DNA of 64,000 nucleotides from Mytilus galloprovincialis. Its lineage: Eukaryota > Mollusca > Bivalvia > Mytilida > Mytilidae. The stretch spans positions 21,186,646 through 21,250,645 of the forward strand of contig NC_134844.1 in the NCBI RefSeq assembly GCF_965363235.1. Reading direction: 5' to 3'. Of this stretch, positions 24,613 to 37,231 are shown one piece after another (the stretch's first letter is position 1; the number at the start of each line of letters is the position of its first letter). The translations under genes and the position numbers were made by a program. The notes under the pieces were generated by a model, which was not told where the DNA came from, made no database searches, and saw only the letters and a program-made list of their open reading frames with translations.

Positions 24613-26312
24613 TTAAGGTAGCACAATACAAAGATTTTATACCTCCAATTCCCTAGTTTTAAAATGCTTGAACATTTATAAAAGTAGTATTTATGGATAT
24701 CTAACAGATTACTCTTTAATGCAAAAATGAATGTTAGTATTATACTATATATATACTATACATAATTATGTAATCAATTATAATATTAACTGTGTCTACA
24801 AAGTTTAACAAGAAATTTCCACATTCAATTGAAATTAGCTTCTTCATGGATAGGATTGATTTGATAATATGTTCTTCCTAGAGCCATTTTTTATATAAGA
24901 AGTCAGGAATATGTCAATTGTTGTACATTCGCTTGATGTGTTCGAGTTTTGGATCTAACCATTTGATTAGGGACTTTCCGTTATGAATTTTCCACGGATT
25001 TGAATAAACAAACGCATAGCAATACGCACGGTAAAAAATCAGTTAAAAATTTTTTTTTTATTTTCAATATTAAATGTATAGTTGTGATTACACTTAAATG
25101 CTTAATTCAAACTGGTTGACCCCTAATATTATTTTGTTTAACAACAATTCATCTGCTTTATTAAATTCAACATATGTCAAAAATTTCATAATGTTTGCAT
25201 AGGTTGAACAGTTACTGAATAGCAATGAATAAATTCTGTCCCGAGAAAAAAATATTAAATCATCCATCATCTAATTCGGGAGGGCTGTAAATCTTATATT
25301 TAGATAAGGTGATCAATATCAAAGTTCCGGAAAAGGAAGAAAATTATCAGTGGTGACGTAAATTGTGTTGACATCAAATTATAATTTTGATAATTAAAAA
25401 ATAATAATAATGCGTAGGCACGTGCTTTTAATGACAGCTAGACCCTTGTTTCCAAATTCGACTCCTCAAAAACCAATGGATTGTTTTCCAACGTAAACTG
25501 AACTAAATATCAAAATATTTGTACTAAATTGCAAATTAATGTCCTATTATCCTTTAAAAAGGGTAACATAGAATTGAAACTATATATACCGAAAATTGGA
25601 TAAGAAGTAAATGTTCAGAATGATAGGATCTACATTGTTTCCTTTTCCATTAAATTAACTGCCGGCTTCTTTCTTCAGTTTGTCTTATGATAAGCAGTGA
25701 CCTGGGACAGGGTCTAAGGCTATATATTCGACATCTTATAGAAGGTATTACCATTGAATGATGATTGTGATATATAGAGGTATTGTGTCCACACTTGAAC
25801 TATGATGAATTTAGCGTCTTTGTTCTTCATAGCATCCCAAAATATTTTATAGATTCTTGTACAACACAGCTTGACCTCCAAAACCCGTCTCAAATTTCCA
25901 AAAACATCAATAGAACAAATTCTATACCCAATTGAATTTAGTGATCTCTTATGAATTGATGTTGCAAAGTTCATTGAAGATTCATGAGAGAATGAAATAC
26001 AATAGGAAAAATCTGAGACATGGTTTCGGAGGTCAAACTGTGTTGTGCACGAATCTATAAAAGATTTTGTGATGCTGTGAATAACAAAGAAGCTAAATTC
26101 ATTCAAGTATTGATATCACAATATAGCAACTAATTACATAACAGTTAATTATGTAATAATCATGTCATAATGAAATCATCACAATTTGAAAGATTAATCA
26201 TTCTTCTTTCTGTTAGTACCTTATTTATAAAATTTAAAGAAAGATGAGTGGAATTACATCAGTTTAAAGATGTCTGATAGGGATGAAAAATCTTTGTATT
26301 GTGCTACCTTAA
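24613..26312. mobile_element. 1.7-kb TTAA-flanked inverted-repeat element
   Basis: The first 26 bases (TTAA then GGTAGCACAATACAAA...) are perfectly matched in inverse by the last 26 (26287-26312). TTAA at both outer edges fits the target duplication of piggyBac or Kolobok transposons; the family is not settled. No transposase frame is seen, so it is non-autonomous. It contains other repeats (25250-25385) and an imperfect palindrome (25797-26106). Confidence 0.8.
25797..26106. repeat. Imperfect palindrome inside the TTAA element
   Basis: Arms of about 95 bp flank about 100 bp of centre. Left-arm blocks such as TTTTATAGATTCTTGTACAA and CACAGCTTGACCTCC return in inverse on the right with about one mismatch in seven. 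The minus-strand 128-codon frame across it is a by-product. Confidence 0.7.
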
Positions 26313-28001
26313 AGTAAATACAGTCAGGATTCTACTTCGTCAGAATTATCTCCCCATTACGCCAGTTCATTTTCACAATCGTAGAAATGGAAGCCATTGT
26401 AGGGATGACGCGCTACCAATTTTGCTCATGGAAATCGATAAATTTATCCACATTGCACCATTACGATCCTTATATGTCAGTTGTATTTTAAAAGACAAAT
26501 GTATCAACTAGCTAATGAGCATCAGTTAATGTTCTTTCTGCATTGATTCAACTTAAAACTATTGTCTGATCGGTTGGAATTTTCGAAAATTCATAAACAT
26601 TTAAAAAAATTCTAATTAAAAATTTCGTTGAAGGGCAGACTAGATTTTTTTAGTGTATAAAGACTATAAACCCTAGTTTTCACACACAAAAAAAATATAT
26701 TTTTTCAAAGATATGCATTTTCATCATCCAACTTGAAAGACTGTCGTCAAGTACTTTCAATAAAAAAATAGCTATTCGAACACACCTTCCCTGTTTTTGT
26801 GACTCATTAGATAGGTATTTCACTTGACTCATATATTTTATCTTTTAGTACTGTTATTTTTTTGTGTTATAAAGTCAATCTGTAGCTTTGATATATAAAA
26901 ATAATAGAATCTGAAGCGAGACGATGTATGAAATAATCTTACTTTGTACGATATCAAAACAAATTAAAAACCAATTGTTCAGAGAACCATTGATGGTCTT
27001 TCCACCAGTAATGATTTTTTTTATATGAAAATATTAAAATTTGGTTTTAAATGTCAATTTCAGCGTCAAATGACAACTTATTGTACGCTGATTCCAAAAA
27101 TATAAGGTTTCTATACAATAAGATATAAATAAAGGAGATCATTTTTTACTTCCGGTACTGTCTTATAGTTAACTTGACGCTGATTCCAAAAATATATGGT
27201 TTTACATACTTTTACAATAATTTATTACAAAAATTAGCTACTTCCGGTTTACAAAAGGTCACTTCCGGTGACAAAAGATTCTAGGTCTTTAGTTTATATT
27301 GTTAATGAGTTATATTACCATATAGACTGATATTAGATATAAAAGGGGGAAAATCTCGCAGCAAATGTTTACATACCCTTTCGACTAAAATTTATGTGTA
27401 ACTACATGTCGCGACTAACAATTATGTGAAAATATTTTGTCGATATCTTATAAGATTTCTGAAAATAAGAGATAACAAACCAAAATCATGACCTTGACCT
27501 TTGACCTTGACCTCATTTTCATTTTTTTGGACCAAGGACCTCAAATCAAAAGACCCTAGGCCTCTAACACTTATGGTTTTCCAGTTAAACATGCATATCA
27601 CTTATATCAAATATAAAAGGGGAAATAACTCTCATATGGAGTCTCCGGATAGCTTCGGTCAAAATAAATCAAATCATCCTAAGGATATAACGACCAATTT
27701 GGTAAAATAAATTTGTCGGTTTCTTATACGGTTGCGAATATTAGGCGATCACAAAAAAAAAGTGTTCGGGGAGATAACTCTTACATTGAAGAGACTATTC
27801 TTTCTTGAGTGTTATTGGAATAGTAATATCGGTAAACACAGAGGTCCTACTTAGAGTGTCAACTTAATGTTCGAGGATTTTGATTGTATTTGTAAAATCA
27901 TTAGAAAAATATTTTATCTTGAAGACCAAAATGACAATCAACAAAGTCAAACTTATATCATGAATCCTTTTGTATCTTTTCGACTGTCTGTATGTTTCAT
28001 T
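26313..28001. other. Non-coding stretch with a CGCTGATTCCAAAAATATA direct repeat
   Basis: CGCTGATTCCAAAAATATA occurs twice at about 27096 and 27179. A nearby stretch has ACTTCCGGT (27150, 27242, 27262) and GACCTTGACCTTTGACCTTG near 27488, which looks like an interspersed repeat. No gene seen. Confidence 0.5.
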
Positions 28002-28200
28002 ACCACAAAGTTTACAACCAATTTATATATTTAATCATGTTTTTTTTTAACATGACAACTTTGAAGCAATACACTAATTAAAATGACAATATATAACCTT
28101 TAGTCATAAGTGACAGCATTTACATTGATTAATAGTAAAAAGATAATCATAATTACTCAAATACTCTCAATATAACATTTAACCCTTTATATAATTTTTC
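28002..28200 (+). repeat. Direct repeat, copy B (pair with 19892-20090)
   Basis: The second copy of the block described at 19892, in the same orientation, 8.1 kb away. Confidence 0.7.
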
Positions 28201-28256
28201 ACACCTGTAGTAGAATTAGGGATTTAAGTGTCTCTTACAATAACAGTAGATTGACA

Positions 28257-28432
<176 letters not shown>

Positions 28433-28856
28433 TTGCATCCACAGTGATCATCCCAATAAAAGGTGAACTGTCATTGTTATTAGCATTGACACATTTTTAA
28501 TTCGTCTAGCAGTTTATGTAGAGATGATGATATGCAATTGCTATGTAATCAAATGACAAGTGTAATATTGTACATTCGATTATTTGACCTTGGCTCCCTT
28601 GAAAGATCATTCTTAGATTATTATTTTTATATAGGAATACATATTATTAGACTTGTCTTAATGATTATTCCTTAAACAATTATCCTTTTTCTTTGCTGTT
28701 ACTATGAAAAGGTTGACGGAAATATCAGATTCAATTTACCTTTACCAGTATTGTCAAAACTTGGTGGCATAACTTGGGATATGGAATATCTTTTAAAAAT
28801 CCATATATTGTATATGTTCTTGATAAAGTTAGTGTTGCTCTGTCTTTGTTCTGTGT

Positions 28857-28935
28857 ATACAAATACGAATACGAAAGTTTTATTTTGATCCAATTTACAT
28901 ATAACAATACAAATATAAGCTCTTAAGAGCTCTGT
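28857..28935. repeat. Possible LINE 3' tail remnant with palindrome
   Basis: ACAAATACGAATACGAAAGT resembles the tract at 8505. It is followed by the perfect palindrome AGCTCTTAAGAGCT near 28918. Nothing coding. Confidence 0.3.
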
Positions 28936-29175
28936 GTACTGTTTAATGGCTGCTATTGGTATTACTGTCTATTACTTTAGACCTTGGTATCTATCATTAA
29001 GTATCCTCCTTTTCAACAACTCTTCTTAATAACTGATCAAACATATCATCTCAGTGAAGCCAATAAGACAAAGATGATTGTTTGATTTGTAATGTCTAGA
29101 AACAAATATCACATATACAATGTGGTATGATTGCAATTGGAAACTATCCACAAGATTAAAAAAAAGATATTATAA

Positions 29176-29450
29176 GTTATATGGTTTGCTACTGACCTCC
29201 TTCGGATCCATAGAGGGTTAGAAAATCCATAGGGGGTGAGGCTGTAGGGGGTCAGTAGTTAACCGTATAACGAATTTATCGCATGCTAGACCTTTCTGCT
29301 GTGTTTTGTTGAAAAATAAACAATGAAACACAACATTAATAGATGACGTCACCATTTACGCGTCATGAACCCCCTATGAAATTTTCTAACCCCTACGATC
29401 TCATAGGGAGTCACCACGTGATAATTTACCCGCGGTGCGATAAGTCAGAA
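29176..29450. repeat. Nested inverted repeats
   Basis: The arm at 29176-29197 pairs with 29250-29271 (19 of 22). A second arm at 29217-29237 (GTTAGAAAATCCATAGGGGG) pairs with 29369-29390. The second pair interlocks with the first, so two alternative folds are possible. It is richer in GC than its surroundings. Perhaps a compound MITE. Confidence 0.7.
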
Positions 29451-29737
29451 TATCACCGAATTAGAAATAAATACGAGTCATATAACAAGCTTTAGACTTA
29501 AGACGGCATGTGGTAGGGATAACTTTTTTTTATTAGCATTCAAATCTCTCCCAGTGGTGTTAGAGGTAAATCATAAAACAGATCAAAACAGTTTGAATTT
29601 TATTATGCTGTTGTTAGAAATAGTGGGTACGGGATGAAGAATCTCGTATTCGGTTTACCAGTACCATACAGTTCTCAGTGTGGCCAATAAGATGGAGACA
29701 CTTAATTTGTGTTTAATGTCAAGTGGTATAAACAAAA

Positions 29738-29935
29738 GCAACAGTAGTATACCACTGTTCAAAGGTCATAAATCGATTGAGAGAAAGCAAATCCGGGTTA
29801 CAAACTGAAACCTAGGGAAACACATTATTTATAATAAGAGGAAAACAACGAAACAACAGAACACTGAAGTGGAACAAAAACAAACGACATTGCAACATAT
29901 ATAGGAACGAACTGTTAGATAACAACTGCCTTATT
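29738..29935. repeat. Interspersed repeat R1 copy
   Basis: AGTAGTATACCACTGTTCAA, ATAAATCGATTGAGAG, GGTTACAAACTGAAACC and GGAAACACAT in the same order as the 15.9-kb copy. Confidence 0.75.
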
Positions 29936-31484
29936 CATAGATCACATAAACAAATTAGATTTTATAAGATTGTTTATAAGACAACTATCCAACTGACATG
30001 ATTGTATACAACTATCTGTCACCGAACTTATTCTTTACAAGAACAACAATGACGTCACAGTCAACAACTAAGAACAATCACTGTAACAAAGGCTCCATAC
30101 TTAAGTTGAGAAAGTTGAGGCAGGCCTTGAAAAGAATCTGGTGGGGTTACAGGAGGCTCGAAAGATACCAGTGGGACATTCAAATTTATAAACACCTTAG
30201 TGGTAAATAGCTTGACTTATCATATAAGGCATGCACGAAGCGAAAACACAGCCAAAACGGAACTAGGTCATGGATCAAAACTGATTGAACTAACATACAT
30301 ACTGTAGTATATCGTAGAACTCTCCTTCATTGAAGCCAAAAAACAGAACCGTCAATTAGAATAAACGTAGCCGACCAATTCAAGTTAATTGACGATAGCA
30401 CAATTAGTCTATAGAAATATTAGTACAACCAGAGACATATAATACAAGAGATTGGCAACTCTAGCAGAGTCTATATAACGGCCAATGAATCACGTGGCTA
30501 CCGGAAGTGCTTGAGATGATGATGTGACCTGGGACGAAGATGAGCAAATTCCGCCATTGTTGTAAAGCGAGACGATACGCTTAAAGATTTTTTTTATCGT
30601 TTATGTCCATTGTTTTCACAGCTAAAGCATGTAAGTATATTCAAAAGATACATTTTACTAATTCTACCAATTTGTTTATACTATAATGTGCTGAGATGAT
30701 GATAATAATCAAATGCAGACTAATTTAAAGTCGGTCCATTCAGCTTCCCCTCTTTATTGCTGTAGAACCGGTCTGGTCCACCATTTTTTTTTTCGTAAAA
30801 CGTAGAAATTTAAAAATGTATATACATTTTTGTAGTGATTTTCTACTCCCGATTGTTATCCCGATAAAATGAGACTATTTTCGTATAGTTTGGTCAAATA
30901 GTGTTTTCATAAAATACCATCAAAGGGGATTTTTTTTCGCATTGATACCCAAATCCAGCTATGAACTACCATTTTTTTCATAAAACTTAACGAATTAATA
31001 TGCAATTTAATAATCTTTTATTACTTCCAAATGTTATCTTGTTAAAATAAGACCAGTTTCGTATAGATCGATCCTATAGTGGTTTCTAAAAATTTCAGCA
31101 AAGGTGACTAATATTTTCATATTGATACCAAAAAACCTAGTCCAAATAAAATTATCAAAAACATTTCAAAGATGATCAAATAATTGTTAAAAAAAACAAA
31201 ATGTCAAACTGGTTTGGCACTTAAATGGCTTCATGGTGCCAAGAAATCTTTCTTTTGAATGATTAAAATTAAATAAATCTTCATTTTTCAAATATAATGA
31301 CACATTTCTTAAACTTTAATATGAATATATGTATTAAAAAGTAAATATTTAAAGATATTTCTCTTGTCATATGCTTATATATACAAACAATTGTCAACAG
31401 ATTATTTGTGACATTTTGTCCTACCAAATTTGTGACTTTATGTCCTGTGGCTTTCTGTTCGTTTACCTTTTGTAAACACCTTCC

Positions 31485-31600
31485 CATTGGCGGATCCAAG
31501 GGGGGGGGGGGTGTTCCAGGGGTTGGAACCCCCCTTTTCTTGGACGTCCAATGCATTTGAATGGGTATTTGTTTTTTTTTTGTTATTTTTTTCCCAATCA
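31485..31600. repeat. GGCGGATCCAAGGGGG interspersed repeat
   Basis: ATTGGCGGATCCAAG, then a G run, then GAACCCCCCTTTTCTTGGAC and AATGCATTTGAATGG. I recognise this kind of block as a common invertebrate interspersed repeat. Its open minus frames are not genes. Confidence 0.55.
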
Positions 31601-32877
31601 ACCAAATAACATTTGTAAAAAAAACACGACATACATCCTAGTATTCTGAAATGAAAAGGACCAGTCAGACCGGTGATCAGAACAATATATCTGGACTATC
31701 ACTACATATGATTCCATCCTTTTTCAATAATTAAACCATTATTATTGTATTATATGTCTCTGGTACAACAATTGAATAAAATTATAAGTCTGAGGAAGAA
31801 CTGGTAATTAACTCTTAATAATTCGTAGTTAAACTTTGATTTTTTTTTAATGAACAACGAGTGTTGTAAAGCTTCATAGTATTATCAATTTGTATTGGCA
31901 CAGGTGTTGTTTATCATCCTAATCACGTGTTAGTTTCTTTTATGCGTCTTTATAAATATTACTTTTACTGTTTTGTCTTTTTTTGGTGGTATCCATTTGA
32001 CAGGGCTGTGCACTTATACATCCCATTATTGTGTTATTGTTCTATGATATTTTTGTATTCTTGTCTTTCATTTTTTTCTTTATGCTATATGCTCTGTCTA
32101 TATGCCTTTTAGTATTTCTTTATTACTAATGACATGGCTCTGTACCTGTACATCCTGTTATTGTGTTATTATGCCATGGTAACTGTTTGTTTATATATTT
32201 GTATGTGTGATAAATATAATAACATAATGTTGACAGCTGTACCCAAATTTTTGACATTTATTCATATTATGTTTGTTTTGTTCACACATTGTTGTTTATA
32301 AAATTATGCAACTGTCATACAAGTGAGAGGTTTACCTAGCTATAAAACCAGGATTAATTCACTATTTTTTACATAAGAAAATGCCTGTACCAAGTCAGTA
32401 ATATAACAGTTGTTATACATTTTTTTGATGTGTTTGAATTTTTTATTTCGCCATTTGATTGGGGACTTTCCTTTTTGAATTTTCATCCTAGTTCAGTATT
32501 TTTGTGATTTTAACTTTTTATCAAACAGGACGTAGCTGCACAGAAGAGTAAACAAATTGCTTACATGCCACAACTCAACATGATCAAGAAGCAGACTGAA
32601 TTTAATACCATTCCCATTTCTATAAACCAATAACAGTCTGATGATGCAGGTAAAAAACAACTAACAGCAGCCAACAATTTAAAGTACCAACCTCAGATCA
32701 CTCAAAAGGAGCTGATAGCTAGTTTGTAGCCAATAACAATTTTTAATAAATCATGTTCTCCCAAGTTGAGAGCATATTAATGTGGTATATGAATATGAAT
32801 GTTCCTTTGTACCTGACCAGAAGGCTGAGATGTTTTTCACATGCAAGTTCACAAGGCAATAATCTGTACTCAAAGTT

Positions 32878-32985
32878 TTTGTCAATGCTCTTACTTCTTT
32901 ATTTCCTATAGTTGTTAATTTCTGTGTCATTTGGTCTCTTGTGGAGAGTTGTTTCGTTGGCAATCATACCACATCTTCTTTTTTA
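32878..32985. repeat. Repeat R2 (CAATCATACCACATCTTCTT family)
   Basis: CTGTGTCATTTGGTCTCTTG and GGCAATCATACCACATCTTC. Further copies lie at 53400-53790, 57640-57990 and 60050-60135, and inverse pieces near 8849, 29120 and 39515. It marks the end of a longer element. Confidence 0.75.
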
Positions 32986-35094
32986 TATTGTATTCAAACT
33001 TTATAAGGGAAAGTGTTGACAGATAAATGCTCATAAAATAATGCTTTAATAAACAGAATACAGAAAAGATTTTTAAAAGAATTTTATTTTCAGTTGACAC
33101 ATTTTTGGAAAAATTGCAGAGTATTGTTAAATACAGTCAAAGGTATTAACAATGGCAGTAATAAATTCCTATAAGACATAGAAAAAGACAGATATTGGCT
33201 TGCATGCTGTGATAAAGAAAACTTTGATGAACATGTAAATAACCAAGAAACAAGATTAGAATTATTCTTTTTCTCATTGATGAATGACTTTTCTACATTA
33301 AACATTTATGAAGAAATAAATCATTAAAAAATCTCATGACAGGGTGTAGATGATAATGAGGAAACAATTATCCAAAATTAAATCTTATAACTATTTCTTT
33401 GAAAGATTTATAAATACATCTTGTAGAATTTATCTTCATCTAAGATATTTCATAAAGAACACCTTATCTTCAAAATAGTAACTATATTTTCTCCACTTAT
33501 ATCACAAGCTTTTTCAAAACTATCTTTTTTCTGTCAACAAAAACCAACAGACAACACTGTATATTAAATCAGAAGATTTTGGATTTCTTTTAATAAGGCG
33601 AGTTATCTATAAATGATATAGGAAATCTTACTTTCTACACAAAGCAACATCATTAACACACAATAATAACAAACAATAAAGAAAATGAAATCAACTGTTT
33701 TAATTTCAAAGGATGGTGTACATTAATACTTTGTAATTGTCTTAAAAAGGTCTTAAAATACATGAAACATATAAAAAATAGGCTAGATAATGTTACATCA
33801 CTTGCACCTGACCAAAAAGTAAATATAGGTGTTTTCTTTAATGTCACATGATTTTCAAGCTACTTTGGGGTCATGCTTATACATCTATTTCTTTACTGCT
33901 ACAATAAGCCATTTGTAGAAACAACACCAGTTAAGCAATTTAAGGCATTTTTTCAAGAACTTGAATGCAGTTGATTCAATTATTATCTGCCCAAATGTTC
34001 ATTAAGGCGAAGTGTACGTAATTGCACGCCTCTAGCGGAATACGGGATTAAAAACGTTCGTCGTTAGTTACGCAAGTTATCTCCCTTACTCCAAGAAAGG
34101 ACACACGAAAGAGAAAGTACTTTCTGCGGTCTATAATGAATCCAACAAGCACGCCTGTGCTGTCTTAAACCTCATAGAAATTATCTAAATAACTTCAAAT
34201 AGAAATCACAGCATTCTGTACGTTGTTCTGTGTGCAGCCTGACTTAAAAACACTGGTTTTTTTTTGTTTGTTTTATACGCGTAGGAGAAGGCATTTCGTG
34301 TGTATGATATCAACCGAAAGAAAAAACGCCTCACAACAAAATTATAAACAAATAAAATTTAAACAAATAAACATGTAACAATTTTTCTTCTATTGATATC
34401 AAATTAATTAAAATGAAACCTGAATTGACCCAACAATATCGTTTTAAAAAAGCCGTAGTCTTGAACGAAAAATACAGTACTCAACGTAAAGTTTTATAAT
34501 AGGTTACAAATAATTAATGAAAGACGTGTGAATTTAATTGTTTAATTAAAAAGACGTTGAAATGTTCGTATTTTGTGCAATTGAAAATTGAAGGACACGA
34601 TTTATATTCCTAATATAAGAAATCAGACTATACCAAGAGAATAATTTGACCACTAGTGCAAAACTTACCAGTCGGAAATACAAAGACGGAAAACAAACAA
34701 AAAATAAACGAATTAGGGCCTAAAATTACTCAGTAACTTAAAAGTTGTCTCACTCTAACATTTATCTTAAAATAAGTAAAAATTATGAAATTCAACTCCC
34801 AGTTTTCAACTTTTTCTACATGTGCAGAAAATAAACAGGTGTCTTCTATTCCGTCCGCAATTTATGGGAAAACTAATTCTAAATTTAGAACCATATTGAA
34901 ATTGAAAGTACACATGTAAGATAAAATATAACATGTCATTTCTTCTTTCACAAATTCCAATTTCGAAGAGATATATAGCGAAATCTGTTTTCTTCTATTG
35001 TGCCTGTGTGCATCATTCAAAATTAGAGAATGTAATTTTGAAGTATCAAGTCTCAATTCAAGATTATGAATGAATAGAATATAGAATTACAGGG

Positions 35095-35320
35095 GGAAGT
35101 GGGAAGGGGGGGGGGGGGGGTAGGACCTTTATCGGAACTCCGGGATCTGGTGTTTTTTAAGCTCGGGATTTCGGGATTGACCCTTTCGAGATCCGGGAAT
35201 TCTATGTCCGAATTTCGGGTAGTAGGGATTTAATTTTTTTTTTTAATTCAGGACCTCGGGATTTCGTGTTTTTAAGCCAGGGATTTCGGGATCTGGATCC
35301 CTCCTTCCCTCCTCCCTCTA
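35095..35320. repeat. Poly-G and CGGGATTTCGGGAT repeat
   Basis: A run of about 16 G, then several variants of CTCGGGATTTCGGGAT. An inverse relative is at 62845-63020 (CCCGAAATTC variants), and a looser one is near 61415-61560. Confidence 0.7.
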
Positions 35321-36255
35321 TTATGGTTAAAGAAAAGAGGTCAGGGAAGTTTTGTGAAACTTGTAACTGCAATTTGATATTATATTTAGTGGAATGAGAG
35401 GTGAAATGTGTTTCGATTTTTCAAAAATTTAACCCAAGTTTACTGCAAGGGGTGTTTAACGACCTCGATGATTATCCATGAGGATCTCGCACTCGGTCAG
35501 CTCTAGGTTTTCACCTAGTTCATGATCATACAAGAATTGAGAAGCCTGTGGTTTACTAGTCTTATAATATGAGACTTTGGAGTTCATATAATTTATATTC
35601 AACGTTTTTTATCGAATATTTCAAGGCTTTTTGACTATCAATGTTGACCCCTCCCCTAATTGATTGGATAAAATGAATGGATTGCCGCCCCTATTTCAAA
35701 CTGAAGTCCTATAAACTGACTGGTATTCGAATTTGTTAAAAGAAATAATTGGTATCTCAAAGGGGCGTAGCTGTCGTTAGGCACTTTAGGCACGTGCCTA
35801 CACATAATTTTTTCACATTTTTTTTTGTTTTATTAAAAAAAAATAATAAACGATGTTATCTGTAGATGAAAGCCGGTGAAGTTGTCAAAACTCTTTAATT
35901 ATCGAATGTCATGTGTACATAGTTGACAGAATACCTAGCTACACCCCTGTCTCATATTGATTCAATACCGTAATGCCGAAAAAAAATCATTTGTTTCCGC
36001 GAATTCCGAACAGCTAGAAATATATTCCCGAGTTTCAATTTGAGTAACTCGAATAATTCAAGCCCGTTCCATGTCCGATTTTCTCCCACACGAGAAATAT
36101 AGCATTCGTACATCAGCTGAATAATACGACTGAATTATTCGGGTTAAAATTTGCGTAAATCCCGATTGCACATAAAAGTAAAGGTCCAGCCCGACTTTCG
36201 GAAAAGGACTGTCGTATATTTTAGATTGATTTCCAGAAATAAAAATCATACAAAG

Positions 36256-36690
36256 ATGTTTCACTCAAATGCTCGTCTTCAGACGTGTAAAGTTATACAA
36301 CGGTTACTAGCCGGTCTGGATTGTGATAAAACTGAGAAGCGCATGCAATGCATAAAATATATAATGTCGTGGCTCAAGGATGTGTTGAATTATAGAGATG
36401 CTTATGCGGCACAAAGATAAGATTAATTTACCCAAATGTACTAAGAATTACCACACAACTTAAATTTACTTAAATATTGATTTGTTATCCTGTGCCAGAC
36501 AAATGGCTGATATTCTGAGAAGAGACCTTGATGAAATGAAGTTTTATGGGAACAAAGATTTTGAAAACACGTCGCAGTGTTTAGATTTTACCAAAAATAA
36601 GGCACCAAGGTCGAAAATAGTTCTAGTTTATAATGAAGAAAATGTCAACCGTTTTCTAGCTTGGCGATCTCCGCACGCACCCGAATATAA
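36256..36690 (+). pseudogene. Unrecognised two-exon coding fragment with a broken splice donor
   Basis: The frame from ATG 36256 reads MFHSNARLQTCKVIQ... and carries balanced, protein-like sequence to CAA-AG at 36416. There the next bases are ATAAGA, where GTAAGA would be a donor. A good acceptor (ATCCTGTGCCAG) ends at 36498, and the frame continues in the right phase (ADILRRDLDEMKFYG...) to about 36690, where it runs into an interspersed repeat. The 82-base gap behaves like an intron whose donor was mutated from GT to AT. I do not recognise the family. It could be a host gene fragment captured by the element or a remnant of a gene the element encoded. Confidence 0.4.
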
Positions 36691-37231
36691 TAGACAAATA
36701 CAATACAATTGTACACAAAACGTACATTGTAACATAAAGAACTAAAGACCGAGCAACACAAACTCCAACAAAACGGTATATATTTCATACAAGTATAGAA
36801 CTATATGAAGCGTCGTAACTGTTGCTGCGACGTCAACAACGTTGTCGTTGTTTTTTGTTTTTTTACACTCAAGATTCAACTTTAACAGTGTATAGCTTGA
36901 AAAGTAGCACGGTTGCTAAGGACTTTCTTTGCACCAATCGATTCCTCAGACATTTTAGAATCGTCTCATAAATTTAAAAAAAAATCGATTGTCTAATATA
37001 ATAGAAAATCTTGGAAATGTAACAATTCTTGCCGAATTTCACGATTTTTCCTATATATCCTTTGTAATTTTGGTGTATGATACTGTTAACTTCAACAGCT
37101 CGTATCTCAAAAACGAAAACGGTTACCCCCTTTTTTTATTTTATTTTCCGATTTATTTTTACAAGCAGAATCTAGATGTAAAATTTTAAAAAAATCCATT
37201 GTGTAGTTTAATTACGTACACTTCGCCTTAA

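Larger units (their letters stand above)
29936..34001. other. Mostly non-coding; possible weak transcription unit
   Basis: No protein gene is convincing. A candidate first exon ends at the donor CAT/GTAAGT at about 30630 (upstream it has ATTCCGCCATTGTTG). A candidate second exon begins after TTTTTATCAAACAG at about 32530, but joining them gives an immediate stop, so any product would be noncoding. Repeats: a poly-G block at about 31485-31600, 32390-32500 (GCCATTTGATTGGGGACTTT, also at 24950) and 32878-32985. Confidence 0.35.
34002..37231. mobile_element. 3.2-kb TTAA-flanked inverted-repeat element
   Basis: The left end TTAAGGCGAAGTGTACGTAA (34002 on, 22 bases) is repeated exactly in inverse at 37210-37231. 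TTAA at both edges suggests a piggyBac/Kolobok-type insertion. The ends differ from those of the 24.6-kb and 52.5-kb elements. No transposase was recognised. Inside are a GC-richer repeat with a poly-G tract (35090-35320) and a decayed coding fragment (36256-36690). Confidence 0.75.

Noticed and set aside
36417..36498. A true functional AT-AG intron in a live gene
   Set aside because: The coding fragment runs into a repeat and lacks a complete gene around it; mutation of a GT donor in a pseudogene is simpler.
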